A stretch of DNA of 64,000 nucleotides from Stictocephala bisonia (lineage: Eukaryota > Arthropoda > Insecta > Hemiptera > Membracidae). The position numbers and the translations under genes are program-made. The stretch is from positions 1 through 64,000 of the forward strand of contig JAQJVL010001213.1 of the NCBI GenBank assembly GCA_035578905.1, given 5' to 3'. Positions within the stretch are counted from its first letter, which is position 1. Each line of letters opens with the position of its first letter. The notes under the pieces are model-generated. The model did no database searches. It saw only the letters and a list, made by a program, of their open reading frames with translations, and was not told where the DNA came from. Shown here piece after piece: positions 36,079 through 48,833 of this stretch.

Positions 36079-38117
36079 ACTTAGTTTTCAGAACGCCTAT
36101 TTGGTAAATACATGGATAATCTAAACAGAAAAAACTAAACTTACATGTATTAAAACATTCCTGCTACATAGTCTTTACTATGAAGCAATCACTGCTTTCA
36201 GTTTTTAATAGCTACGGCCAACTTGACAAAATATAATGGAGAGTTTATATTGTTATACTACTATATAAATATTTGCATACAAATAACAACAGTGCTACCA
36301 AAGCAAAGAGGGAAATCATTGCATATCTCCTAGGTATGATAAGATTGCAACACATATTTTGCATTGTTATAACTATGGAAACTAAATAAATGATATATCA
36401 TTTTTTCATAAGAAAATGGAGTTTCATAAAATGCAAAAAAGTAAAAATGCAAAAAAAAAAATGATGAATACAATTTCCCCTTAATAATTTACTAACATCA
36501 TACATTTATATTTAGTGTTAAAATTTTTAGTTCCCTGAATATACCGTCCGGGTGGTGCTTATAGCTAAGAATATTTAGTAAAACACTTACTTTACATTCT
36601 TTAAGTATCAATATTTAATTCAATAAATGTTACGTTATAGAATATTTAAAATAGTATTTATTTCTTGGGATACTTATACTTTTAAAATTTATTGCTACTT
36701 AAATAAACTTACTTGATGACAGAGTGCATAGCTAATGGCTTTGGCTTAGTACGGTGAATGTTGGTGTAGATAAATACTGATCTCTATTTTGATTAAGGTT
36801 TAGTACATTTGGTGTCTTACAATTTGCTACTTAAAAGAAATAGTATAGCTCTTAATAAATTAACCACGTCACATTTTGTATGCATTTTTGCTAGTATGCT
36901 ATTTATACATAATACAGAAAATTTACATTATTACTTAAAAGTAGTTTAGATTATTTTAATTTTTGAACGATTTTTTACCTCAACTATAAAAATAATATAC
37001 CACACGAATTTAGGAATGTCTTCAAATATATTTACATATTTCTTTTTTAGGTTTTTCAAAACTTCAACCAAAACAATAAATGGCTTTGCAGTCACCTTAA
37101 CACCCGGATTTGTTTCAACATTCTTTTAAATATCTTATTAATCATGTGTTAATTGGTTTGCACGTTTTGACACCTTTTGAGCTTTAAGAATTAGTAACTG
37201 TGTTAAACTTAGTTGGTTCAATATTTTCATATCATTCATTTTATTGGATTCACCTATGTTTTGAACACCAGTCACACTTTTTCATTTAATTAGTGACCAC
37301 ACAATTATCAGGAGCTGGTCCAGATATTTTGGTGAAAGTATAGATTTCACAATTGGTACAATGTACTCAAGTGTTCCTTCCACTATTGTGTTTCATTTAA
37401 CTATAAAGAGCTCATTAACTGCTGTAATTATTTTATAACTGCGAGTGATTTAATCAGCCATTTATCTATGTTTACTGCGTGTTTTAACAGGTATGGCAAA
37501 CGTTCTTACATGTATTTCTAGAATATGTTTGAAACCATCAGAGGATACATAAACGTACAAAGTATGTTTATTAAAGCGACATTTCACATTAAATAATGAA
37601 CTAGTACAGTTTCATATTTTCTGAAAAGCTTTTTAGCAAGCTAAATACATTAATTAGGTAACTGTAATAATATCCCAAGATTTTCTAACAAGTACATAAA
37701 AATTATTATTATTTCTTAGAAGGACTACGATACTATCTAAATTACCAAGTTAATGCACATGCTTTAGTAGATGAATGCACCTACTCATACAACACTGTCG
37801 TTTGGTCATAATTGCTAAAAGAAAAGAAAAGGCCTTATTCCAGCTGTAAAACATATTACAAAAATTAAGATAGTGAATATGAAGGGAAATGGAGTTGTAG
37901 TTTGAATATAATGTAATATTATTTGGAAAAACTATGTTCTGTAGCTAGCTTGGCAGTAAGCAAGATATAACTTGTATTTTAAAGCAAGATATGAGCATAT
38001 ATTGCATTTCAAAAACCCTTAAGAAAATCTATGTCTACAACGTGCTTAAATTTTTATAGTTTTAAAATTTAGCCAAGAAAATATTTATCACCTTGTGACT
38101 AGCACTATTAAACTTTA
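36079..38117. other. AT-rich stretch, no gene recognised
   Basis: No supportable coding or repeat feature. Confidence 0.5.
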
Positions 38118-38146
38118 TTAAGCAATAAGCAATAAGCAATAAGCAT
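38118..38146 (-). repeat. LINE 3' tail, (GCTTATT)n microsatellite
   Basis: On the plus strand this reads AAGCAATAAGCAATAAGCAA, about four heptamers. It abuts the 3' UTR of the LINE and is interpreted as the terminal repeat used in target-primed reverse transcription. Confidence 0.7.
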
Positions 38147-38271
38147 TTTTATTACCACAATTCATTTGTTACATTTCACAAATATGGTGGTTCGTTAATC
38201 AATATTAAAACTAGACAAGGGAATTCATGATAACTTATGATGAAATTCAATTTTATAAAATAGAATAATGT

Positions 38272-41262
38272 CTAATGATTTAAAAATTCCTTCACTGAAT
38301 ATATCGCCTGTGTGACAAGTAAGGATTTAATCAGTTTTTTGAATTTGGCCAGTGACTGTTGTTTTTTTATTTCTAAAGGCAGTTTATTAAAAAGTCTCAA
38401 ACCAGAATACAACGGACTTTTTTCAAAAGTAGTGGTTCTGTGCCGTAAGTAGCGCAAATCCTGTCTGTGTCTTGTATTGTGTCCGTGGGGGTCTCCTATG
38501 CGTTCCAAGTCATCGCGTTTTTTGAATGTAAGAACTAGGACTTCCTGTACGTATAGCGAGTGAGCTGTAAGAATTTTGTGTTTTTTGAAAAGATCTTTGC
38601 ATGAGTGTCGTTGAGGGACATTAAATATAATTCTTAATATTTTTTTTTGACTTTTTAGGATTTTTTCAAGTTGGGAGCAAGAGCCCCAAATGGAAATCCC
38701 GTACCGTATGATGCTTTCACAGTAACCTCTGTACACATCTAACAATGTTTCAGTACTACTGCAAGGCTTTAGCACCCGAATAGCATAAGTAGCAGAATTT
38801 AATTTTTTATTGAGTTTTTCTAAATGAACTCCCCATGACAGGGTTTGATCTATATTTACTCCAAGGAATACTGCATTTTGTCTTATATTAAGGATGCAAG
38901 ATGGGGTGATGGGTATTTCATGAATCAATGGACGTATCAAAACACTTTTATGGAAAAATACAGCTGCCGTCTTAGTTAAATTTAGCAAAAGTCCATTGTC
39001 CTGAAACCATTTGAGAAGTTCAATTACTGTTCGACTAACAGAGGTTCCTAAAGAATCAGAATTTTTGTTTGTGATAATGACAGACACGTCATCAGCAAAC
39101 ATATTGATGTGTGAATCTTCGCATTTAATTTTCAAGTCATTTATGTAGATTAAAAATAGAATGGGAGAAAGGATGCTACCTTGAGGAACACCCATGGAAA
39201 TCAATTCCCACGGTGAATAAAAGCAGTCTTTTTGTGTATTTAAAGAGACACGCTGTTTGCGACCAGACAGAAAAGATTGGAACCACTCCAAAGCTACTCC
39301 TCTGACTCCATAATGACTGAGCTTCGACAGTAAAATATTGTGATGAACACAGTCAAAAGCCTTGGATAAGTCACAGAACAAGCCGATAGCCACCTGCAAC
39401 TCATCCAAGGCCTTATAAATTTTATTTATGAAGTCATACAAAGCTGAAGTTGTTGACTTTCCCTGTTGAAATCCATACTGATGTTGATTGATGATATTAA
39501 ATCGGGAAAGATGGGATGACAATCTAGAGAGAACAACTTTTTCGAAGACCTTTGAAATGGTTGGGATCAGAGCAATTGGACGATAGTTATCGAGAGAAGA
39601 AGGGTCATTCTTCTTGAAGAGGGGTTTTATGACTGTTAGTTTTAGTTTGGAAGGAAATTTACCACTTTGAAGAGATTGGTTGACGAGAAAGGTCAGCGGA
39701 TAAGATAACTCATCGACACAGTATTTTAAAAGAGTCGGAGGGATTTCATCCCAACCTGATGAAGTTTTATTTTTCAAGGTTCTAATAATCTCTTTTAATT
39801 CTTGCTCAGTCGTGGGAGCCATAAACATTGAGGGTTTGACAGAAGGACAAAACTCCTGAAGTCTACATATAGAGCTTCTTTCTGAAGGAAGTGGTGCAGA
39901 GGCTGAAGAATTGTGAATGAAGAATTGATTGAAACAATGGGCCATCGACTGCTTATCTGAGACCAATTCACCATTCACTCTAATTGAAGGCAGGTCCGCA
40001 TGGGAACCGACTCTGCCTGTTTCCTTTCGAACAATATTCCACATAGTCCGTGATTTGTTCTCAGAATGTCTAATTTTTCTATCATTGCATGTTTTTTTTG
40101 AAATTTGAATTAATTTTCGGAGAAGTTTCACGTATGATTTGTAATACATAATGAAGGCCGGATTACTTGAAGACTTTACCTTGAAACTCATTTCTCTTTT
40201 TTTATTTAAAGATGTTTTTAAACCTGTTGTAAGCCAAGGTTTGTAGTCTCTGTGGCTATTTACCTTTAATAATTTTTTTGGAAAATATTCTTGAAAAGCT
40301 GGTAAGAGAACTTGTAAAAATGCCTCAAAATTTATATCAAGATCTACATTATTATTGAGAATGGGTTTCCAATTAATATGTAAGAGATGGGTTTTAAAGA
40401 GGTGCTTTTGGGTTTGTGAGAATGTTCTTTTATAAATACTATGATCTATTTTGGGTTTTGGTTTTAAAAGGTCAGTCAGTCTAAGAACTTGAGCGTTATG
40501 GTCCGACAAACCTAACTCAATGATCATTGTTTCACTGTAGTTGTTGTTTGAGATGATGTAGTCTATTGCGGACTCCGAGTGGTTTGTGATCCGAGTTGGG
40601 CTAGTTATATGTGATTTTAAGCCGTATGAAGTAAGTAAAGAAAATAAGTCTTGCTTTGAAGGAGTATCCTTTAGAGCATCTATATTAAAATCACCGCAGA
40701 TTACTACATTTTTATGAATTATCTCATGGGAGATAGCATCAAGCATTTTCTCCAGCTGAGACAAGAAGCAGTCAATGTCCACAGATGGTGGATGGTAAAG
40801 AGTAATAACTAGCAAAGGGCGAGAGATTTTTGGGTCATTGATTTCGACTGCAGAGCATTCGATAATTTTTTCAATCGAAAATTGATCAATATCTGGTCTT
40901 GTCTTAAACGGTAAATGAGAGCGCACTGCCACAAAAACGCCACCTCTAACCGTTTCTGACCGGCCAAAAAAAGAAGCTATGTTAAAATCTATTAAACGAT
41001 TCAAAACGCCAGAATTATCATTTGTTAGCCAATGTTCAGTCACACAGAGGATATCAATCTTATTTTCCAAAATATTAAAGTATGCTAACAACTCATCAAT
41101 CTTGTTTACTATACTTCTAATATTAATGTGCAAAAGGCACGAGTCAAATAATTTATTATTATTCACAGATGATCTAAAATTACTTAAGTCTACATTTCCA
41201 TTGATTGTAGCGCTGGCCAAGTTTGTGTGTCTATTAGCTAAGTATATACAAACTGTAGACAT
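38272..41262 (-). CDS. Non-LTR retrotransposon polyprotein: EEP endonuclease plus reverse transcriptase
   Basis: This protein nicks chromosomal DNA and reverse-transcribes the element RNA at the nick. The frame runs 996 codons without a stop or frameshift. Residues about 42-258 are an exonuclease/endonuclease/phosphatase domain with N47 (HINIRS), E76 (CVTEHW), Y156 (LYHPP), D191/N193 (CGDFN) and SDH at 253-255. Residues about 535-800 are the reverse transcriptase: DLSKAFDCVHHN (motif A, D631), GVPQGSILSPILFLIYINDL and the catalytic FADD at 722-725. The C-terminus carries the NTRHRQDLRYLRHRTT and SGLRLFNKLP blocks typical of jockey/CR1-superfamily proteins. There is no RNase H or zinc-knuckle domain. 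The start is the first ATG after an in-frame stop at 41272-41274. All visible catalytic residues are present, so the copy could be recently inserted. Assignment to a precise clade needs a phylogeny. Confidence 0.95.
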   Translation of the reverse strand: MSTVCIYLANRHTNLASATINGNVDLSNFRSSVNNNKLFDSCLLHINIRSIVNKIDELLAYFNILENKIDILCVTEHWLTNDNSGVLNRLIDFNIASFFGRSETVRGGVFVAVRSHLPFKTRPDIDQFSIEKIIECSAVEINDPKISRPLLVITLYHPPSVDIDCFLSQLEKMLDAISHEIIHKNVVICGDFNIDALKDTPSKQDLFSLLTSYGLKSHITSPTRITNHSESAIDYIISNNNYSETMIIELGLSDHNAQVLRLTDLLKPKPKIDHSIYKRTFSQTQKHLFKTHLLHINWKPILNNNVDLDINFEAFLQVLLPAFQEYFPKKLLKVNSHRDYKPWLTTGLKTSLNKKREMSFKVKSSSNPAFIMYYKSYVKLLRKLIQISKKTCNDRKIRHSENKSRTMWNIVRKETGRVGSHADLPSIRVNGELVSDKQSMAHCFNQFFIHNSSASAPLPSERSSICRLQEFCPSVKPSMFMAPTTEQELKEIIRTLKNKTSSGWDEIPPTLLKYCVDELSYPLTFLVNQSLQSGKFPSKLKLTVIKPLFKKNDPSSLDNYRPIALIPTISKVFEKVVLSRLSSHLSRFNIINQHQYGFQQGKSTTSALYDFINKIYKALDELQVAIGLFCDLSKAFDCVHHNILLSKLSHYGVRGVALEWFQSFLSGRKQRVSLNTQKDCFYSPWELISMGVPQGSILSPILFLIYINDLKIKCEDSHINMFADDVSVIITNKNSDSLGTSVSRTVIELLKWFQDNGLLLNLTKTAAVFFHKSVLIRPLIHEIPITPSCILNIRQNAVFLGVNIDQTLSWGVHLEKLNKKLNSATYAIRVLKPCSSTETLLDVYRGYCESIIRYGISIWGSCSQLEKILKSQKKILRIIFNVPQRHSCKDLFKKHKILTAHSLYVQEVLVLTFKKRDDLERIGDPHGHNTRHRQDLRYLRHRTTTFEKSPLYSGLRLFNKLPLEIKKQQSLAKFKKLIKSLLVTQAIYSVKEFLNH

Positions 41263-41275
41263 AATTTTTTTTTAA

Positions 41276-43895
41276 TTTATTAGAATTTATAAAGAACAAT
41301 AAAGGCGGCTTATTGTTTATTTTGTTATCTTCTTATCGACAAAATCTCGTATATTGTATGTACTGTTTATATTGAGCAAGTTTTATTCATACGAAAAATA
41401 TTTTTTCACATATCATTGCCTTTTGTATAGTTCCAAAAACACATTATATATGAAGTAATGTAATACTTGAGAAAATACAGTAAATATACTGTACAAAATT
41501 TACATAAAATCTTATATTGAGCATAAAAACAATGTTAAAATGACATTAAATGTATCCGACCAAATCTGGTACTTTCGTCATGATAAATACCGTGATAACT
41601 AAGGAAACAATGGATGGGGGTGTTTAGTCAAGTGGGTGCAAATCCTGAAAGTCAAAATATTTAAAAACTTCCTCAAATGTAAATAAACTTAGTATAATAG
41701 TTTTTACAGAACCGAGTTGACAATTTTCCTGGTAATAGTGAAAAGAAAGCACTTCCAATTGATTGAAATAAATTGAAACAGAGGTAGTTTTGGTGTAAGA
41801 AATATATACATATCAATAAATTACGCTATTCTAAAGAATTTTTTTTTACAGTCCTACTAGTCCTAATATTAACCTTTGAAATAGACTATCGTACTTAGTC
41901 TATAACTTATTATATTTAGTACGATATTGCATTATAAACTACTTACTACTACAATAATAAATCGTAATATCGGAAATATAGAAAAAACTATTAACGAATA
42001 ATTGAAAGGTGTTCTATATAAAAGTTTAGTTTTCATGTTTTACGTAATTTGATCTTTAATTGCCTTTGTTTGTTATTTAAATTAAATTGTGTGTTGTATG
42101 TCCGTTAAGAATAACTAAATATTTATAGCGTTTTATTTTCTATTTGATGTGAAAATTGGGCTTAAGCAATATATGCATCCAGAAGGTAAATACACAGATG
42201 GAAAACACGTGATACAAACAAACAAAGTATGTGATTGCAAGATATTTATGTAAATATTCATTGTTTACTGGCTTTACTTATTTAGATGCAGAAATGTTCT
42301 AGAAATTTTGTAAATGCATTTATAGATATAGTTTATAAGTTCCAATTTAATTTATAAGGTAAGTGTTTATTTATAAAGAAAGTAGTAAAAATGTATGAAA
42401 ATATTTAAATATCTCAAAGACGATCGAACACCGACGATATAGAATACAAAATAGTTTGGCTTAGTATTATTACATTACTCATTGAATCAAACATTAACTA
42501 TGGAACTATTTAAACAGTTATCAGATAACATTTTCAGAGTAACTATATCAACTTGATCTTCTTTCAGTAGGACTAGTTCCATTTTGATAAGATTGCTCAA
42601 GTATTTATAAGTGCTGCAATTTTCATTAAAAAAAAAAAAATGCTGAAAAGATAAATGAGAAACATAAATAATGTCTAGGTCTTTAAAGAAATTTTCTGAA
42701 CCCTAAATCGGTCACTGAATATGGTTGCTCTAAGATTGTTAAGAACTTAATTTATAATTATGTATAAAATGTTATTTATATTGTCCCATGTTGACTATTA
42801 CTTATATTGAAAATGGGTTACTTTTAACAAACACATTTTTATATTCTATAAAATGCTTCATTTATAGTTAAATTGTAGCCTTCGAAAATAATATAGACAC
42901 GCAGACAACACATGTATTATTTGATAGAATTTTTAAGTACATATATTAATTCAACCAAATTCTCTATATTTAAAATTTTAAAACACGTATTATTATTTAC
43001 GTTTCGTTAGATTATCAACATTTCGTAGTTATAATCCATTCTGGGTACTAAAGCAAACATAAATATACTTTTTAGATAAATACACCTTCCCTCGTTATTC
43101 TCTCGTGGAAAACCACATACATTTTAGTCCAATATGTAAGTGATTCAAAAGTTGTTCAAATATCAAAAACATACTTCCAAATTAGTTTTAATTCGGGAAC
43201 TATGGCATATATTTTTGAAGTTTTGTTACTGATTTTAAATGAATAATATTCTAAATGGTATATTTTATATGCAAATCATGAATTAGATATCATTGTATAT
43301 CCATGCTGAGGTACGTAAACAAAAAAATATTGCTTTATGGTTTGATGGTTCAACCATTAAAATAATCAATTAATCTGTAAGATTATATTAACTATCTAAT
43401 TGAGAATGTGAACAAATTGTGTATCCTCTGCTCATTTAAATTTTTAAAAGCGTTGTCTCTATCCTAATAAAATAATGCTAAGTTATTGGTGAACTGGTAA
43501 ATTCAATCTAGGCCATCCTTAACTATTCTTCCTGTCAGTGAATCACTGTCATGTAATGTTTACACTTTTTAATTTTGACGGATGGCTCTTAAATAACCTG
43601 CAACTTGTTATGAATATATTGACAGATAAAAAACTGTTTACCCTTGTTTTCAATATAATCTAAAACTATAAATTTAATGTGTTGATAATTTAAAAGCTGT
43701 ACGTGTCAAACAATTTAAATAACCTGTTAGATAAAGAATTATATGAACACAATTTTATGAAATCATTATTACTTTAAATTACTTATTATCATTAAAGGTA
43801 CTTAAATACAAGTATTAATTATAATTGAGTTTGAATAGATTCTTGGATATGAAAAGCTGACGCAACTTTTGTGTATTTTAAAGCAAATTTGGAAT
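41276..43895. other. Long AT-rich stretch, no gene recognised
   Basis: No first ORF of the LINE and no other gene visible. An isolated AAG|GTAAGTG string near 42357 has no open frame before it. Confidence 0.5.
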
Positions 43896-44175
43896 ATTTC
43901 ATGAGTTTAGGGTGAGTGTGGATGTGCTTTGTAGTCTGGTTGTTAACTGAGTTCAACTGTTCCTCATAAAGGACCATTTATTAATAATAGCCCGATTGCT
44001 AGGGCAACTTAGGGAACTACAGATTTACGTGGAATCCGAACCGCATAGTGTCGATCTGCCTTTCAGCTTATTTAGTTCTCTCGACTACACAACAACCGGA
44101 CTCTAACTACCACCCAACAAGTAGTGTCGCCACCGATGGCAACCACTGAGCAGACGCCATGTCAGTATTAATGCA
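43896..44175 (-). mobile_element. SINE-like element family S2, copy 3 (partial)
   Basis: It matches the 3' two thirds of copies 1 and 2 in reverse orientation. Recognisable blocks are GGAACAGTTGAACTCAGTTA, GGCTATTATTAATAAATGG, the T-arm-like GCGGTTCGGATTCCACGTAA, and CATGGCGTCTGCTCAGTGGT. It is more diverged than the other two copies and lacks the 5' CCCAGCTACTTGG block. Confidence 0.8.
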
Positions 44176-45275
44176 TGCGTGTTTGGTTACCCCATTTGGA
44201 TGAAAAACGTAAAATGTCTTACAGTTATACATTTGTACTTTACATAGCAGGGTGAATCTTTTGAAAACAATGTGCAAAAAAATAAAGCTTAGTGACTAGA
44301 AATTCGGGTAAATTAAATAATACAATTCTTGACTGTGAAACTAAATTCTTATACAGCAAGTTAAAACCCCATTTCTCAAGTATTGCGTGTTTGGGACTCT
44401 AGATTGTTTAGACACTTGAGAGTTCGACTGGTTTGTGTCATATACCAATGGGTGAAAAAATTACAATTGATAAATAGACTACTCATTTACTATAAGTGTA
44501 AAAGGTTATTTATAAAACTATGAGTAGTTCTATAAAATACTACACGTTTTTTTCTCTTGAATTGAAATGTTAAAGGAAATCATGTTATTATTGATTTTGT
44601 TGAATCAATAGACGTTGAATTTGTCTTAAAACGTTATAAATAAACACTATCATGGTTGGATCCTATTGGTAATTAGACATCCTTCAACTGAAACTTTTTA
44701 ATTAGAGTTGATAATTTTAAAATAACACAATATATCTTCAAAACATCTGAAATTATATTCCAGGATAAATTAAAGTATTGTTGGAAACTTTGAGAGCGAT
44801 GCCTCAGGAGAAACTCAGAAGCACTTAAGTTATTTTCAGCTCCAGCTATTTCTCATCGGTGAAGGTTTTGTTGTTAGCTTAGTTGTAGAGTTGAAAATAA
44901 AACTAAATACAGCTAATATTTGAGGCTGTCTCGAAACTTTAATGTCTACTTAGAGTATTATATAAGATTATAACAATTATCGTCAATTTTACAAAAGTAG
45001 GTTTTAACGAAATTTACTATTGAGCGTTAAGTTCTCTTGTCAGGTGAGATTTAACAGTTTCAATTTGTGTTCAAATTCTAAATTTATACTTAAATACTTT
45101 TAATTAAAAATTTTATTAATTTGATAATTAGATTACTTTGCAAAGATTTAAGTAATGTAAGGTGTACATGTTTATTTAATTCAGCTACTACATTTGTGAG
45201 GATAAACATCATTGCAGAGTATATACCAGTCAAATAAGTTTAATTTATTTTAAAAATATTTTCCTTTAGGTACAC
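44176..45275. other. AT-rich stretch, no gene recognised
   Basis: No supportable feature before the candidate exon. Confidence 0.5.
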
Positions 45276-45415
45276 TTGTAAAATGGATACGATCTTCTCT
45301 AGTCGACTGTTGTTGTTTTTTCCTCTGGCCAGGGACACCTCCGATACGAGTATGCAGCTCCAAGTCCCGTCACTGTCATCGTCAACATTACTATGATGCA
45401 AACTACACGGTCCTT
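45276..45415 (-). CDS. Candidate host exon B (unrecognised, Ig-like cysteine signature)
   Basis: On the minus strand an open block runs from an AG acceptor preceded by a pyrimidine-rich tract (TGTTCGTTCATTAG) to a possible GT donor (TTACAA|GTGTAC). It is 140 nt, entered after codon position 1 and left in phase 0. It encodes GPCSLHHSNV, DDDSDGTWSC, ILVSEVSLAR, GKNNNSRLEK and IVSILQ. The D-x-D-G-T-W-S-C string resembles the end of the second cysteine strand of immunoglobulin-like domains. Base composition is clearly less AT-rich than the surroundings. The donor is weak and the reading could be chance. An alternative reading starts at an ATG at 45449 (69 codons) and runs through the donor to a stop at 45240. 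Confidence 0.3.
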
Positions 45416-48400
45416 CTAATGAACGAACAGATATATTAGAAGAATCCATTGAAGAACAAAAACATATTTATAACTAGTATTTTCTACTAACCCTACTAAA
45501 GGTTGGTCACACTTGTAAAATGGTCCGATGGTCTAATCCATCTCTAGTGTCTGAAATAATTAACACTTACGTTATGATCATAACTACCAACTTCAACCAT
45601 ACCACAGATGTTCAGAGGTGTTAATGACACTTTAACATCAACGTTGCTTTTGCTTTACTACAGTAAAATAAATCCTTTACCACGGGTGAATGGGAAGCAC
45701 AGGATCAATTGTCCACTTATACACAAGTTTCAAAATTACAAAAATACTCTGACCTCTTAAAAATTCAACAATGAAGTGACTTAAACAATGTTGCTACTAT
45801 CGACTTGATAGAGTAAAATAAAATAAAATACAATACTTGATTAGAATAAGATATTGTACGTAGTATTATGAGTTGTTTAGTATATACAAACGATTGTTGA
45901 AATCCCGATTAAATTGTAATATTTCTAACCATTAACTGGATGTAGTAATTTATTCAATTTGATTTATTTTCAATAAATAAGTTTCATAATATATTGATGT
46001 TGTTTTGAGTAGTTAAATACCTAGTTGAAATTAACGCTGTTTTACATATTATATTTAACGCATGAATATCTTTCCGAGGACATCAAACCTTTGAAAATGC
46101 ACAGAATATACATTAGCGAGAGACAAGACAAATTTATATTTGTTATAACAGTGTAGTTAACATATACTATTGAAAAAAATCGTAATAGCAACACCATTCG
46201 GAATCGACTCTTTTATTGGACTTTTTTGTTGGTTTTTTTAATATGTATGTTAATTTAAAGCATTAATTAAGAAACTAAGTTACTATAAATGAAAACTACC
46301 TACATTCACAATCCAAACAAAACTCATAGTGTGGAAGACATCTGTAAACACAGTCTGAAGAGGGGATTTCACTAGTCATCGTCTGATAAGATAAATTGAT
46401 CAAGTATAGGTAAACATGCAGATATGATTAAAACGTCCTAATATAGTCTACATTACACATTAATAGGAATAGATAAAAATGTTATGTTAGAATTTACTTT
46501 TGTATCATTCTATGAACTGTTATTACAATGACAATTTCACGTTTAAAGTATTCACTATCATGAAATATTGATTAACTTATAAACCTATTTTACAAATTGT
46601 TTGCAAATTTTATAGTTACTAAAATAATTTCCTCAACATCTTAAGCATTAGGTATTTACTCAAAAGATACACTGATTTTCTTGTGATAAACATATATTTA
46701 TTAAGCGTCACTCTCTTCTTGGTATAAAAGTAGAAAAAGTACTACTATTTAAAATACATTTATGGGCTGCAGATAATTAAGAAATATTCCAATTATACAA
46801 AGTGTATTTCTGCCTGGTGCAGCTTAAACACATCTGCAGTCCTACTACTGCAGCACTATTTATGTCTCTGCATAGTTCTACCTCACATATCACTTCCTTG
46901 GTACTAAGACCATGTAATAATCTTTATGTACATTCCATAAATATAGAAAACTTATAATACATTGTCCAAAGCAGAAGTGTTATGTGTACTTGTAATACTT
47001 CCTCATTACAAGGGTATTAATTTTTTTATACCGAAGTGTATTCATTAATAACAATAGCAACCTGATCACTCTATCTTCTAATGAATTCACTTAATTTCTA
47101 TTTATAAATTAGTTTAAGTTTATAAAGTATATAAAAAGGAGTATATGAATCTCTACTATAGCTAATAGTTAACTACGTAATATTGTGTTCTACTGATATT
47201 AGCACAGCACTCGAAGAACATTTGTCAGCATAAATCAGACTACAAGTCCAAACTTATCTAAGTGACAGCGTTGCTTTGCCCTTAGTTAACACATTGATCA
47301 ATGTAGTCTGAAGAGAATCAGCTGAGATGGATTTTCTTCAGACTATAACTAACGAGTGAAAAAAAAAGTTATTAAATAACTTTTAGATTAAATACAAAAC
47401 CTTGTTCTTACATACAATTGTCAGTAGTTATTGATATTAATTGTAATTTGGTTTATTTTACTTAACATTTGAAAGCTCTAGGGTATATTCATAAATATAC
47501 TTCCGTAAACTGTTAACCCGATTAGTTTATTATTTAAAGACTTAATTCTTATAAAGTTAGTTAATTAAAATTATCCAAGCATACTTTGTAGAGACATTTG
47601 GATACAAACATTTTCAGTTAGAAAGTATAGTGTTTAGTACATTCTTACGCTTTTTATTTAAATATGACGTATATATTTTGAGAAAATAATTGTAAATATG
47701 TTGTTACAATAACTTATTAATGATACAGTGTTCGAATCATTTAATTTCCTTAATATGATAGTAAGTGATAGCTTTTATTTGTTTTTATTTGTAATATAAA
47801 ATAATAGGTTATCTACTATTGCAAACCGCGCAAAAAAATAGTCCGGTGATAGCTGTGGCATGTGATGAGTCCATTCAGCAATGTTGTCAAATATACATTT
47901 GTTGAAAATATTGATTATTTGTCTAAACATCTGTTGCAGTAAACAAACACTATTATTTGTTATTATAAACCAAGGTACATAGAAAAGAAGACGGTAGGAA
48001 TCACGCAAATCTCCAATGACGTCATATTGGTCAAATTGCAAAAATAAACACAAAAATACTGTCTAATTCCCATAATTATAATACTAGCCGATAAGGCGTA
48101 TTTAACTCCTTAACTATTCAGCTGAATGCTTTTATGTAATTGTTGGATTTAGTTACCAGTATTTAATAGAATAAACAAACCAGCTAATTTCACCCTTTGT
48201 ATAAATAGTTACTGTTTTTGTGTTATAATGCACGTGTTTTGGTTATATATATTTAGTAATATAATTACGGAAAAACAGCTGTTTCACTTAATAAACATTA
48301 TTTAATAGTACTTTCTATATAATATAAAATATTTATATTATTATAATGCTATAAACAATTGCAGTATTAACACATAACATAGTTAATTTTACCACTACGT

Positions 48401-48833
48401 TCTAGAGGTCTTTGGATATGATACTACATTTGTTTTGTAAACAAAACGCCAATTAAATTGACAGTATTTAACATACGCATACTTGTCATAGATGATACAT
48501 GTGGTTTGGTGATTCTCAGAAACGATATGGCAACACTGCCTAAAATGTCATCGAGCTTTATGATGTGGTTTACACTAACTAAAAATTATTAATAAACTTT
48601 AAATCGTCATGCTATTTTCAAAACATGTGGAAGCTGATGATTCAAATCAAATTTGATCAAATGCACCATCGTGTCTAGACCAACTCTCTTTTTTCTGTCT
48701 CCAACTTAACGTAATTGTCCTAACAGTAGTCAAATGTGGCAGTTTTCCATTGACCTTAATACTGAATCAGTTGGTAACAGTTGTTTTAATTACTCCTCAG
48801 TGTGAACGTGAAGTACTCGACTTAATTTATACT
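45416..48833. other. Long AT-rich stretch, no gene recognised
   Basis: A 92-codon minus-strand frame at 47775-48053 is rich in hydrophobic residues but matches nothing I recognise. The remainder has no supportable feature. Confidence 0.45.

Larger units (their letters stand above)
38118..41275 (-). mobile_element. Jockey/CR1-type non-LTR retrotransposon
   Basis: The element comprises the 996-codon frame below, a roughly 125-bp 3' UTR and a 3' terminal microsatellite. On the minus strand it ends in repeated 7-mers (GCTTATT)n at about 38118-38145. A short tandem-repeat tail in place of poly-A is a known trait of CR1/L2-related elements. The 5' end is uncertain: an in-frame TAA lies at 41272-41274, 9 nt upstream of the ATG, and no first ORF (zinc-knuckle protein) is found upstream. 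The copy may be 5'-truncated, or the family may have a single ORF. No target duplication was identified. Confidence 0.85.

Noticed and set aside
42350..42366. Strong plus-strand donor-like AAG|GTAAGTG
   Set aside because: The preceding sequence has stops in all frames and the composition of background DNA.
47775..48053. 92-codon minus-strand open frame
   Set aside because: Hydrophobic and protein-like in parts but unrecognised. No supporting signals.
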